Shown one piece after another: positions 47,889 through 58,256 of a stretch of 64,000 nucleotides of DNA. Source of the DNA: Posidonia oceanica. Lineage: Eukaryota; Streptophyta; Magnoliopsida; Alismatales; Posidoniaceae. The first letter of the stretch is position 1, and each line of letters starts with the position of its first letter. The position numbers were made by a program, and so were the translations under genes. The notes below the pieces were generated by a model that was given only the letters and a program-made list of their open reading frames with translations, made no database searches and had not been told where the DNA came from. The stretch lies in contig JAZBRS010000044.1 in assembly GCA_037176725.1 (NCBI GenBank), positions 3,286,001-3,350,000 on the forward strand. The letters run 5' to 3'.

Positions 47889-50070
47889 GAACATGAAGAT
47901 GCGTGGAGGGAAACTGAAAATGAGATCTCTTACAAAGGTCATGAAGACTACCAATCCAACAAACACTAGTCATAAGGAGGGCAAACATTCATTCAACGTT
48001 GGAGATGGTCCATCAAGACAATCAAATTATTCAGATGTCCTTGGTATGTTAATTATTATGCATTGTTTGTTCCTAAATACTGAAATTGTTATTTTTTGTT
48101 ATCACATTGTCGAAATCAGATCTTCCACACATTAATTTTTAGGTGTTCCCTCAATTGGAGAAAGAATTCAGACAGAGCGACAATTAATGGGGACAAATGG
48201 TAATGGAGGGAGTTTTGTGACACCTCTTAATCTATCTCTAAGAGGTGAACACAATCGTACACTACCTGCACGATTTCGAGAAGGGGAAGAGACAACATGT
48301 ACCACAAGACCATCTACATTCAAGGCAAATACAATGACGTCTGATACACACATACACAATAGAAACTGACAATGAAGATATCTCACATTCTTCTATGGAT
48401 TTGTTTTTGTTGAACATTTATTTTCCTTACATTTTAATGTACTAATTTGCATTGTCATTTAACTTATGTTTGTTATATACACTTATTTTTTGGAACTTAT
48501 AGGTGTCGTTTCTTTTATAAGAGGAGCATGTATTCGTAGGCAACCTGCATGGTTTCAAGAAGAAGAGGAAACGAACTCTAATATAGGTGATACTATCGAC
48601 TCTGATACAGCAATGGAGGATGACGAATTAGAGAATTCTACAAGACCATGTAATTGCTCAAACTATAAGTAACATTTTTGTGTACTACATTTAAAAATTA
48701 AAATTGATGAAAATGAGATGAATATCTTGCTTTTGGATGTTTTATTCAATAGGTAGTACAAAACGTAAAGGAAGAGGACCAACAGCGTTTAATGGTACTA
48801 AACCCCCAAAGGGAACAAAGTGGAAGTGTGTGATGGTAAATGGACAACCTGTTGAAAAATCAAAAAAAAAACTTGCAAAGTTGCTTGGTTTGCGTGCAAG
48901 AGATGCTTGCTACTTTCTTGTATATCTAGAGTGGGAGGATCAACATATAAAAGGATTGGAGGATGTTATGATAGACATTTTTGTAAGTAGATGTCTTGTG
49001 TAGTTCTTACCATTTTCATTTTGTTAACAAATTCTATCATATAAATATTTGTCTCAATATGTAGAATCATCATGAGTTCGTCGATGAGGAGGACAATCCT
49101 GTGGATTGGAAGTTAGTTGTTAGGTATTGTAATGCTTCACTTAGTAAAAAACTAAGGGAATGGTGTTGTCGTTTGAAAAGGTCTTTTGAAGCTGCAAAAA
49201 CAGAGGATCAACGTAAGCAACGTCCGAATGGTCGAATACAACAGAAGCATTGGGAACAATTGGTACATTTTTGGGAACCGAAAGGAAGAAGGTAATTTGA
49301 GTGTCATTTATGTAGACGTTCTAATTTATGTAGTTAATTCTTTTTTTATGTTCTATATAGGTCCAATCTAAAAATAATACGGAAGCACGCCTTTTGAAAA
49401 GAATGATACATACTACATGTGCAAGGTCATTTGCAGAGTATAAATATAAAATAGTTTGTACTTCAATTAGAGCTTTGTTTATTTTAAGTTAGACAATAAA
49501 TGTTTATGATTAATTTAATTTTTCTTTTGTTGAATATAAAATGCAACTTGGAGATCAATACTCAACTATAGGAGCCTTTATAGCAGTACATCAAAGAAAA
49601 GAAGGAAATTTTGTTGACGAAGATATTGCTGACACATGTGTATGTTCTTTGAGTTTTAAATATTATCACTTCTTTTGTAGACTTTATCTTATTTTGAATC
49701 TTGTGTTCTATTTTTGTACTTATGTAGAACAAGGTTGTGGAGAGGGTTGAGGAAGAAGATTTAGACCATAGTTCAGATCCATCAATTCTATGCCTAATCC
49801 TTGATGAGGTCCATGGTGGTCACCATGGGGGTTATGAGAGATTTTTTGGCCTAGGATGTTCAAGGGCTTTATGGAAGGATACTCTTTGGACACATGCACA
49901 TTGGCAATCTCACAACATGCTCCAATCTAAACTTGATACTGCAACAAAGGAACTCACGTCGGTTCAAGACAAAATAAGTTAATATTGGAGGATAATATGT
50001 TAATGAAGGAGAAACTAAATCGATTAGGGGGACAGATGCTTGAGATGCAAGGATCGGGGGTAAGAGAATC
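47889..50070 (+). pseudogene. CACTA second transposase gene (Transposase_24/TNPA-like), multi-exon
   Basis: Likely exons begin 47889 (MKMRGGKLKMRSLTKVMK), 48142 (GVPSIGERIQTERQLMG), 48504 (GVVSFIRGACIRRQPAWF), 48752 (STKRKGRGPTAFNGTKPPKG then WKCVMVNGQPV), 49064 (NHHEFVDEEDNPVDWKLV), 49362 (VQSKNNTEARLLKRM), 49541 (QLGDQYSTIGAFIAVHQRKE) and 49728 (NKVVERVEEEDLDHSSDPSI then LDEVHGGHHGGYERFFG). A coiled-coil-like end follows (SKLDTATKELTSVQDKI). This is the plant Ptta/En/Spm family, whose members bind subterminal repeats. Exons at 48142 and 48504 look like diverged duplicates (LPARFREGEET and QPAWFQEEEET). Several exon joins are uncertain, and the element lacks a left end, so I call it a probable pseudogene. 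Confidence 0.65.
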
Positions 50071-50521
50071 TTTTATAAATGTTATTTTCATATTTAAATC
50101 TGTATTAATTATATATGTATGGTATCTTATTAGGTGGCAAGAAGATGATCTGAAATGACAAGTCGAGATTAAGGCTGAAACAATTGTCCACAATGAGCCA
50201 GATTATCAATTCTTCCATTAATATTAGTTTATGTTCTATTTTTTTTGTTTATGATTTGGACACTAGTAGATTTCTACATCTCGTGGAAACTAAAACCATT
50301 ACTTTTATAACTTCAGCATTATGAACCATTAGTTCTATTAATGATGTTTGGATATGATTGTCCGTGAGTATTCTAGTTAATTTTATTAGTTCTTGCTTTA
50401 ACAATGTTTGGAAGTGATTGTCTAATGTATGAGATGCCATTTTTTTTATAATAAGGCTAACTAATTGTTAGGTAAGCATTTAGTAAATAAATTGTCAATG
50501 CATCTCAAAGCAGAGAAAGAA

Positions 50522-50640
50522 CTTTAGTTCGACAAGACCCAAATGGTGATACTCAAGCACATCCAATTATTGGAACTTTAGTTTGACAAGACCCAAATGG
50601 TGATACATTGGCTGATGATACTCAAACACATCCAATTATA
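50522..50640. repeat. Short tandem duplication (about 54-65 bp)
   Basis: CTTTAGTTCGACAAGACCCA at 50522 and CTTTAGTTTGACAAGACCCA at 50576 head two units that end CACATCCAATTAT. The second carries 11 extra bases (TTGGCTGATGA). Confidence 0.85.
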
Positions 50641-52146
50641 GTTTTTTTATGTTTGACTTCAACGAAATGATCTAACCGATGTCAATTCTTTGTAGGTATA
50701 ATTCCCAGCATTCTTCTTCTTATTCACATCTTTTTCATTCAGAGTCACCTAGATGGTTGGTAAGATATAGATAGATAGAAACCAATCAAGTCTTTTTGTA
50801 AAAAAAATGAAATGATGATAAGCTATCTGCACTTTGTTGTCAGTTTCTGTTTGTATATTATTTTATATGTTTTTCACTTATGTTAAGTAGTTCAGGGTTG
50901 GTAATGGCAGGGAGATTGAGGAAAGTGATGTTAGAGCCTTAGAGAGACAGTTGATGCAATCTATTGAATCTTGCATATCAAAGAAGAAGAAAATCATACT
51001 CTCTCAAATGGAAATTTATTTTTATTAAAAAGCCAACATTGAATTCTTGGTTTCTAAATCAAGTATCCATTCGGTCTCATATAAGAAGTGCTCCTTACTT
51101 CTAAATAACCTTATAGTAATAATTAACCTTCTTAGTAGTTTGATGATTATTCACTATAGATCTACTCATTTTCAATTAGCTAATCAAAGATTACTTATTG
51201 CAGAAGCTAAAGGCTAGATCTTTTTTCAAGCACATAGTTGGAATAGTTGTTCGTTCAGTACAAGATGATCAGAAGGAGTAGGGTATGCTTTCCTTATAGC
51301 ATTCTTATTCTATTATGTTGCTCATATTTTGTGAAAACTCTCAAGATCATGCCCTTGTTATAAACTTCATATTATCTAGATCAAAGTCTGTCCATTTGTG
51401 TGCTCAACAATATTCTGTTCTTTTTGACATGTTTATCTTTCCCTCTGCATTTCAAATTTTGTTAGGTTACAAATGCTGTGCCACATTCTGTTGGAAAGCT
51501 TTTTTTATACCTCGCTGTGTAACATATGCTGAAAAGCTTATGATTTTTAATCTATATAGTATTGACATTGACATGAAAAACATAAGAATAAATTTCTCAT
51601 CTGTACAGCCCAACAACACGTTGCCCTGATATGCTTTTCATGTTTGATTAGCTTGTACACCATATTGCTACTTCAACATGAATTAACCACTTCGATGTCT
51701 TCCAAGTTATATTCTCTTTTGATGTCTTCCTCTTTAATATCTGTATGTCAGTAGTTCTACTTTTTCATTGCGTTGCAGAATGCCGATCATAACTTTCACC
51801 TTTATGGTTGCATTTAAGAAGAAGATTTTCAGAAACAACATATATAATGGGATGACTGTTTATGTTTTGACTCTATTGTATTATGGTTATTCTAATAATT
51901 TATTAATAGGACTAGTTGATTGCATGAATTATCATTGACATATAAATATTCAAAAGAAATTTATTTCTCTTAAAACACTTTATCAGGTTACTAGAAGTGT
52001 AAATACAATTGAAGGTCAGTTTAGCTTGTAGGAACAAAGAACTATTGATGCTATTGTTTAGGCAAGGTAATTGGAGAATCTCTAACCATCTCATTTCTTC
52101 TTTTTAGTTCATGTAAAGTTTACTTGTGAAGTGTTGTAAGCTTCAT

Positions 52147-52615
52147 TTGGGAATAGTCACTTGACTTAGCTACCGAAGTTGGAAATATTCTTAACAACCA
52201 ACGATTAGTTCGACAACCACCAGGGAAGTTCGTTGTGAGGTTCGCGCTCCCTCCACCATGTAAGGCAATTGCACCACCTGAGCTGTAAATAATTATTGAC
52301 ATATATGCCTGCCGTAAATAATTGTATTAACGACAATAGTGCAACATTGTTTGCCTTTCACATGTGCATATAACATCTAAATATTGTTTTTGCATTTTAC
52401 CTTTTTCAAATATTGTGGTGCAGGAAATCCAAGAATACACCCGAAGTGCTAGAATAAATCCTAGAGTCACATACTTTGATGATCCTTTCATAGAAGCATG
52501 TTCTATGGATGTTAAGGCTTACATACAAGAAAGAGCTGGGAGAACAAAACTAGTTATATATGATAAAGTTGACAATCAAATGTTAGTTGAAGATGTCAAT
52601 TGTAATGAGAAATAA
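52147..52615 (+). other. Unrecognised coding-like exons in the CACTA element
   Basis: Around 52155-52286 one frame reads LATEVGNILNNQRLVRQPPG, then KFVVRFALPPPCKAIAPPE. After a possible intron with a GTGGTGCAG acceptor (52424), a second frame reads EIQEYTRSARINPRVTYFDD and PFIEACSMDVKAYIQERAGR, ending in TAA at 52613-52615. I know no family match. These could be part of the transposase gene set or another captured host gene. Splicing between them is not settled. Confidence 0.35.
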
Positions 52616-52799
52616 TGTTGTACCAATACATTCATCAATTTGTAGTAATTTGTAATACTTTACATATTTTTTTATTAACTCTAAAGAAATATTTTTGTTT
52701 GTGTTTCTTAATCTTGAAATGGATTTGTCATTTTGTTAAACCATGTTGTTGATATATATATATTTATCAATAAAATATATTTTTTATTATTTTTATTAA

Positions 52800-53121
52800 T
52801 TCTATGATGACAGGCACAATTGTCGTTAATACAATTATTTATGGCAGGCATGTATGTCGTCAAATTTAATATTGACATTTGTCATTGTTGTCATTGCAAT
52901 ATAGTATTGGCGACAATTGCGACAAAAATGATATATCTTGATGTCATCTAAAGTCATTGGCGACATTAGATAAGGCAACACAGTTTTGACAACAGTTAAC
53001 CTGTCGTAGTTAGAAAGACGACATGTATAACTATCGTCTATAACATTATAGACGACAGTTGTAATTATTGCCTATAACATTATAAACAACAGTTGTAACT
53101 ATCGTGTTTAGACTTAATTCC
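52800..53121. repeat. CACTA subterminal repeat region
   Basis: Short motifs TGTCGT, GACGACA and ACAGTTGTAA recur in both orientations. A perfect hairpin with 10-bp arms TCGTCTATAA/TTATAGACGA and a CA loop is at 53034-53055. It leads into the CACTAG end, as subterminal repeat regions of CACTA elements do. Confidence 0.7.
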
Positions 53122-54537
53122 ACTAGTTGCATGATACTCTAGCAATTTCCGTATTTTACGTATCTTAAGTTCATTTGGTTAACCATAAGCTAGGCCTGAC
53201 TATACTTTATAGTTCCTATTTGCTCTGATTGCATAAAATTTTGAGTATGAGTATCTAATCACATTTAGCATTTTAGGTCATTTTGGGAAGGAGAAGGTGA
53301 GAGTGGTTGCTGCAACTTGAATCTTCTACCGTAGCGACTTATCTTTTTAAGCATACTTTAAATATATGTTTAGCATATTTATTTTGGCTAAGTACCATCT
53401 CTTAACTGTGCTTTTATCGAAATCGAGGAAGGATGTTTTGTAATTAGTACAGTGTTTGGACTCGGACATAAACTGGAAGAAGGTTGCATCTCAATAGGCG
53501 AGGTTCCTAGTTCCTACTGTGAAAATATATAACCACAGCAAAATAAATCTTGAAAGACTGTTGACACCGGAAATTTTCGTGTATTTGCCTCTTGTAAATA
53601 TGACATGTGTCAAGTCGGTGTATGTTCTAGAAATTAGGTGGTGGATCTTTGACCAACAATAGAAATGGTGATAATGCTGATTGTGGGTGGTTAAATCAAT
53701 CAATCAATCTATGTGGCTTTATTATAAATATATGTAAAGGACAGTTAAAAAAGAATCAATCAAATGTATACTTCTTTTATGCAACGAAATTGTAACTATA
53801 CCTATCTACTGTAGTGTTAACTTTAGTTTGATTCACCGTGAATCTTGCACACAGTGGGTCATAGTCGTCCTCCTTGTTTCGGGTCTCTCGGAGAGCCTTG
53901 CACGTACATGTAGGTATACAATAACTGAAAACTTTGTCACCTTGTTGTAAGAATTTTCCACAAGTCTTGCACGTACATGTAGATTCTTGTCTGCACTTCC
54001 ATATGTGACCGAGAACCCACGAAGAAACATTTCACACCTTCATTTCACGACTCGTTAGAGTTAACAAAAGCCGGAGAATGATCAACATTATCTGAAGACA
54101 ATGAGGCATGCCTTGCCGTGTGGTTGAAACTTGAAAGTCTGACTCGGTCCAATTACAGGAGCGAATGGAATTAGTAAGCTTCTTCGTCACTGGTAAATGA
54201 TATAATATTCAATTTAGATGCTTCTTTTCTTTTACTGATGATCAACCTAGATGCTAGTCGTTCGCTTCCAGTGAAACCTTTTGTTATCTACCAATATCAA
54301 GTAGTTGAATGTGTGTTGTGACTTTTTTTTTAATCATTTTTTTATAATTCATGTTTATTTTGGCATATAAGATATGGATTTATGGAGAGAAGAGTTGGCA
54401 ATTATCTACTTATCAATTGATACATGAGGCATAAATTCAGTGCCAACCAGCATATAGAAATCTGAAATAAAAGGGCAGTAATTTATTAAACAAGTCTACT
54501 TATTTGGTTTAGTTGTTTCAGAAGTTGCATTGCATGG
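53122..54537. repeat. Block repeated at 6235-7199 (copy 2)
   Basis: Directly follows the right end of the CACTA remnant. The coding-like piece near 53422-53520 is shorter and has a premature stop. The second piece near 54097-54170 is identical at protein level to that at 6757-6831. The inserted part, 53581-54085, contains CTTGCACGTACATGTAG twice (53897 and 53971). Confidence 0.75.
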
Positions 54538-54837
54538 CGCCTCTAGTTTTACCCTTTTATTAATTTTCTTTGATTTTGCAATTTTTATGGGGTTTTTATT
54601 ATTATTTATTTTTAGAATTTTGGATTTTCTATTTTTTTGGAATTTTGTTTTTCTATTCTTTTTTTTATTTTTTATTTTTCTTGTTTTTTTTTTTGTAATT
54701 TTGCTTTTCTATTTTTTTTGGATTTTTGTTTTTCTATTCTTTTTAAGATTTTCTATTTTTTTGATTTTCTATGGGAAAAGGAAAATTTTCCACAAAATTG
54801 GGAAAAAAAAGACTTAGTGGTGGGAGAATTTGACAAT
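54538..54837. other. T-rich low-complexity tract
   Basis: Runs of T interrupted by GGAATTTTG and TTTCTATTC, with a roughly 80-base imperfect repetition (54640-54670 and 54715-54745). Long Phe/Leu/Ile frames across it come from the base composition. Confidence 0.7.
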
Positions 54838-56231
54838 TAGATCTCTTGTGTACTCCCAAGTCAGGGGATGCTTTAAACTAGCATTAGATCTTGACTGCTC
54901 TTAGTCCTATGTTCTTGTGTATTATCCCTAAGTGTATAGTGTGGGAAATGAGAAGGTGTAGTATCCTATCTTGAGATTTTAGCTAGAGATTTTGAGTTTC
55001 TATCCTTTCATCCGAAGGTTGAATCTTATTACATACTTTGATCCCCAATTCTTTTGGTTTAGACCCATGGATAGATTATTTGCTACCTTCTTTTCCTTTT
55101 CTCTTGGATTATTTTGGCTGGTGCCTATCTACCAATACTCACTGAGGTTTATGCTATGATAGCACATCTGTCGAGCGTTAATTATTTCACCCCATTTGAG
55201 TGTCCGATCAATTGATATTTATTATTCATAGACTGGAACACCTCTTTATCGGTACACTCCCTTCTTTTTTGTGCTTCTAAGCTCAACTCTGGATACCTAC
55301 CCAATCACAACTTAATAAGATTTACGCTAAGATATCATGTCCGACTCGATGAAAGTGTCAGGACTTGTCATTCATTGACTGGGGGGAACTTTTAAGGATT
55401 TGCGTTTTTCACAATGTTAGATCATTACTACTCCCTTCCCACAAGGTGTTTGTGGGATGACGCTAAGGAGTTGGTTCCTAGGTCTTGGAAAACAGTAAGT
55501 CCACAAGCTCAAGCAATCTATTGGCTTGGTGGGTAAGTCAAGGGTAGTACATTTTGATATGCAGTGCATTCTAGGGATATTCAAGCTCAGTGCCATCTTC
55601 TCTGGCCAAACGATAAGCGTTGCTTGGATTACTAGATATGCCTCAATCATCAAGTATGGTCTTTTCCAATTTAGTTTCAATTTCCCATGCTTGTGTGGTA
55701 GGATCACCTTTTCATTAAGCTTATATTTTTTATTATATGAAGGAAGGTGATGTTTTATTTTTTTATTAAAAATAGAAAACAAATTGGAGGAAAGTAAAAT
55801 AGAATTAGAAGAAGTTTATTTACAGTAATTTGGGAAATGCCTCTAGTGTAGCCTCCATCAATAAAGACTTCTGTCCTCTATGGTTGACCAGCTATTTGTG
55901 GTGATGAGTTCAATTTAAAGGATCCTTCTTTCAACTTCCTAACTTGTGTCAAATGTATAGTCTATACTTCGTCCTAAAAGAGGAGGGAAACATAATGGAT
56001 GAACATGGTGTTCTGTCCCTTGCTTGATTGAATACATCACAATGCCATAAGTGAGTGAGAAATCCTCTAACACTCAAATTAGATTTGGATAGACTGTGGA
56101 ATCAAAGATTTAAGGTATTTTGGAAGGAGAGGAAAGGATTTGGAAAGATATTATGTTGTAGAAGATATTTTGAGAATTTCGATATCTCCTTAACAAGGAT
56201 CTGTTAGGAGTTAACTATAAATAGATACAAG
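54838..56231. other. Intergenic with a possible Ty3-gypsy integrase tail fragment
   Basis: On the minus strand, 55782-55417 reads KVILPHKHGKLKLNWKRPYL, then MALSLNIPRMH. This is weakly like the C-terminal part of a Ty3-gypsy integrase (VLxxxHKPGKLAPNWEGPY, then a product-binding loop). No polymerase or LTR is attached. The rest shows nothing identifiable, except the short match of 56045-56110 to 26588-26650. Confidence 0.35.
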
Positions 56232-56411
56232 GATATGTGTGTAATAGATTTTGAATTTACAGGAATATGTGTAACAAGTCAACTTTAGACGAGTATGTGT
56301 GCAATGGATTTTAAATTTACAGGGGTATATATGACAAGTTAACTTTAGAAGAATATATATGTAATGGATTTTTAATTTTCAAGCATATATGTGACAAGTT
56401 AAACTTTGGAA
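56232..56411. repeat. Three-unit minisatellite, about 59 bp
   Basis: Units start near 56232, 56291 and 56351. Each has the order GTATGTGTG(C/T)AATGGATTTT, then ACAGG(G/A)(G/A)TAT, then ACAAGTTAACTTTAGA, with substitutions. Confidence 0.8.
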
Positions 56412-57077
56412 GTGTATGTGTGGTATTGCATGTGGATTTTAAACTCTCCTTCATTAAATCGATATAAAATTTATAGAAACTAAAGCGTGGTCTGCATGTT
56501 GCATGTAATATTCTCAATGTTCATTAAATAAAGGAAAATATTTTATATACATGAATTCTTACATGAATCAATATCAACATATGGTTGATACCCTATGAAA
56601 GAGAAATGAAACCAAATGATACCATGGGTCCCATACATGTGCATTTGTGTCTTCGTATAAAAATCCATGTACACAAATGGGGTCCTTAAATAAGACACTG
56701 ATCAACTTGTTACAAGTTGTAGTAATTGTCAAGTCACAATTGCCACGTGTTGAATTTTTTTCTTGATAGTACTTCCACATCATGATTAAAACAAGTAGTG
56801 TCCGGGAGAAATTTCAAAGATTCTGAGGTCACCGTAGGTGTATGTTCCACTAAATACACAGAAAGAAATTCCATCATCAGCCAAAATATGGTAGGAAAAA
56901 AGGGAACGGTAGAAACGTAGATGCTATTGTTCTATCCATGAGATGAGATGGATGACACTGTTTAATAATTATTGTCCCTCAAGGCGTCCAATGAACTAAG
57001 ATGGCTCAAAATTACGGTGATTATTGGAGAAAGGAATGAATGACTTATTCTCCAACGACCATCCAAATTTAGAATCC
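56412..57077. other. Intergenic, no gene seen
   Basis: AT-rich. No open frame with family features and no clear repeat ends. Confidence 0.4.
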
Positions 57078-57370
57078 GTTTAGTTGAAATTTTAGGAAGT
57101 AAATAGTAGAATAATCAAGATAACACGTACGTAAATTAAGGTAGAATAGTTGTAAGATTATAGATGTAAAATCTGTTTAATGTAAAAGATAGATTCTTCC
57201 ATAATCTTATCTAATGTTGGATTCTCAAAAAAAGTATAAAAACATAATCAATTTTGTCTCGATTAACGTGTAAAATCAGTCATACCATAGTCTGTTTGGT
57301 TCAACTATTGCATATTATCTTGATTATTCCACTTTATCCTCTCCCAGAATCTAAACCAAACAAACTCTTA
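57078..57370. mobile_element. MITE with about 50-bp imperfect terminal inverted repeats
   Basis: The left end reads GTTTAGTTGAAATTTTAGGA and continues to AATAATCAAGATAA. The complement of the right end reads GTTTGGTTTAGATTCTGGGA and also continues to AATAATCAAGATAA. About 290 bp, AT-rich, with no coding capacity. A clean target duplication was not found. Confidence 0.6.
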
Positions 57371-58256
57371 AAGAGATCTAAAATTTTATATTTAATTAGA
57401 GTAAAACAAACAAATAAGCAATATACATAAAGACATAAAGTATAATTTACATTAAGATATAATTATAATAATACTATATCCGTAAGTAGGTTGCTCTCCT
57501 ATCTACCGCTTTAGATTCCGTCCATAGTATAAAATATGTGAATCACCTTGATTTCTATGCCGGTATGCATGTGATTGAAGCACGGATTTCAATACAAACG
57601 ATTTACACATGTAGGACGTAATTGAGTAGTTAGAACTAGTAGTTCAAATGGATACCGGATATTGGCCCATTCATTATCTATATTCATTTTTATTTTTTTG
57701 AGGATACAGATTATCTATATCTATGTTGAGCAGATACGAATTTGATATCATTTTTAAGATTTCTATGATATCTATATCTGTCATCTGTATTGTATAGATA
57801 TATTCTTTAATTTAATTGTTATATGTATATTTTGGATGATAATAGTCATAATAATTGATATCATGTCGGTTCTTCGAAAATAGATATAAATATAGTATTT
57901 GACGATAATAATGGATATTATCACTGAAGCATGTGAATTGATTTAGATCATGATATGCGGTCGGTGACCGTGTCAGTCAATCTAAGAGACACTACTATTC
58001 CTCTCTTATTATTATTCAAATACGGAAGATATGTTGATGGATACTGGAGAAAAGAATTAATTGAGATGTTGGGTAGGAAGGAGAGATGACATAGAGGTCT
58101 TGGGTCTCATAGGAACCTTGGCGTCATAAATTTCACTGGGCACTGCATCTGAAAACGCCATACAAGTCTCATCAGAGTTTCAACCACCTCCACTTTGTTC
58201 TCTTTATTAAATTTCTTGCTTTTGGGTTTACAAAGAAGAAGAAGAAGAAGAAGACG
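57371..58256. other. Upstream region of bHLH gene 2
   Basis: AT-rich. Degenerate GATATC/GGATAC words (57640-57900) resemble the old MITE-like sequence at 35980-36240. A GAA trinucleotide run (58231-58252) directly precedes the start codon and lies in the leader. Confidence 0.45.

Larger units (their letters stand above)
46230..53124 (+). mobile_element. Truncated CACTA (En/Spm) element
   Basis: Contains the C-terminal end of a TNP2-type transposase with DUF4216 (46232-47314), a multi-exon Transposase_24 gene (47889-50070), unrecognised coding-like exons (52147-52615) and a right end rich in GACGACA/TGTCGTC subterminal repeats (52800-53110). The right edge reads TTCCACTAGTTG, one base off the CACTAGTG expected of a CACTA end. 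The left end, with most of TNP2, is missing. LTR sequence lies directly at 46229. Confidence 0.75.

Noticed and set aside
54530..54817. 95-codon Phe-rich frame that looks like membrane segments
   Set aside because: It is translation of a T-rich tract; a second frame gives a similar product.
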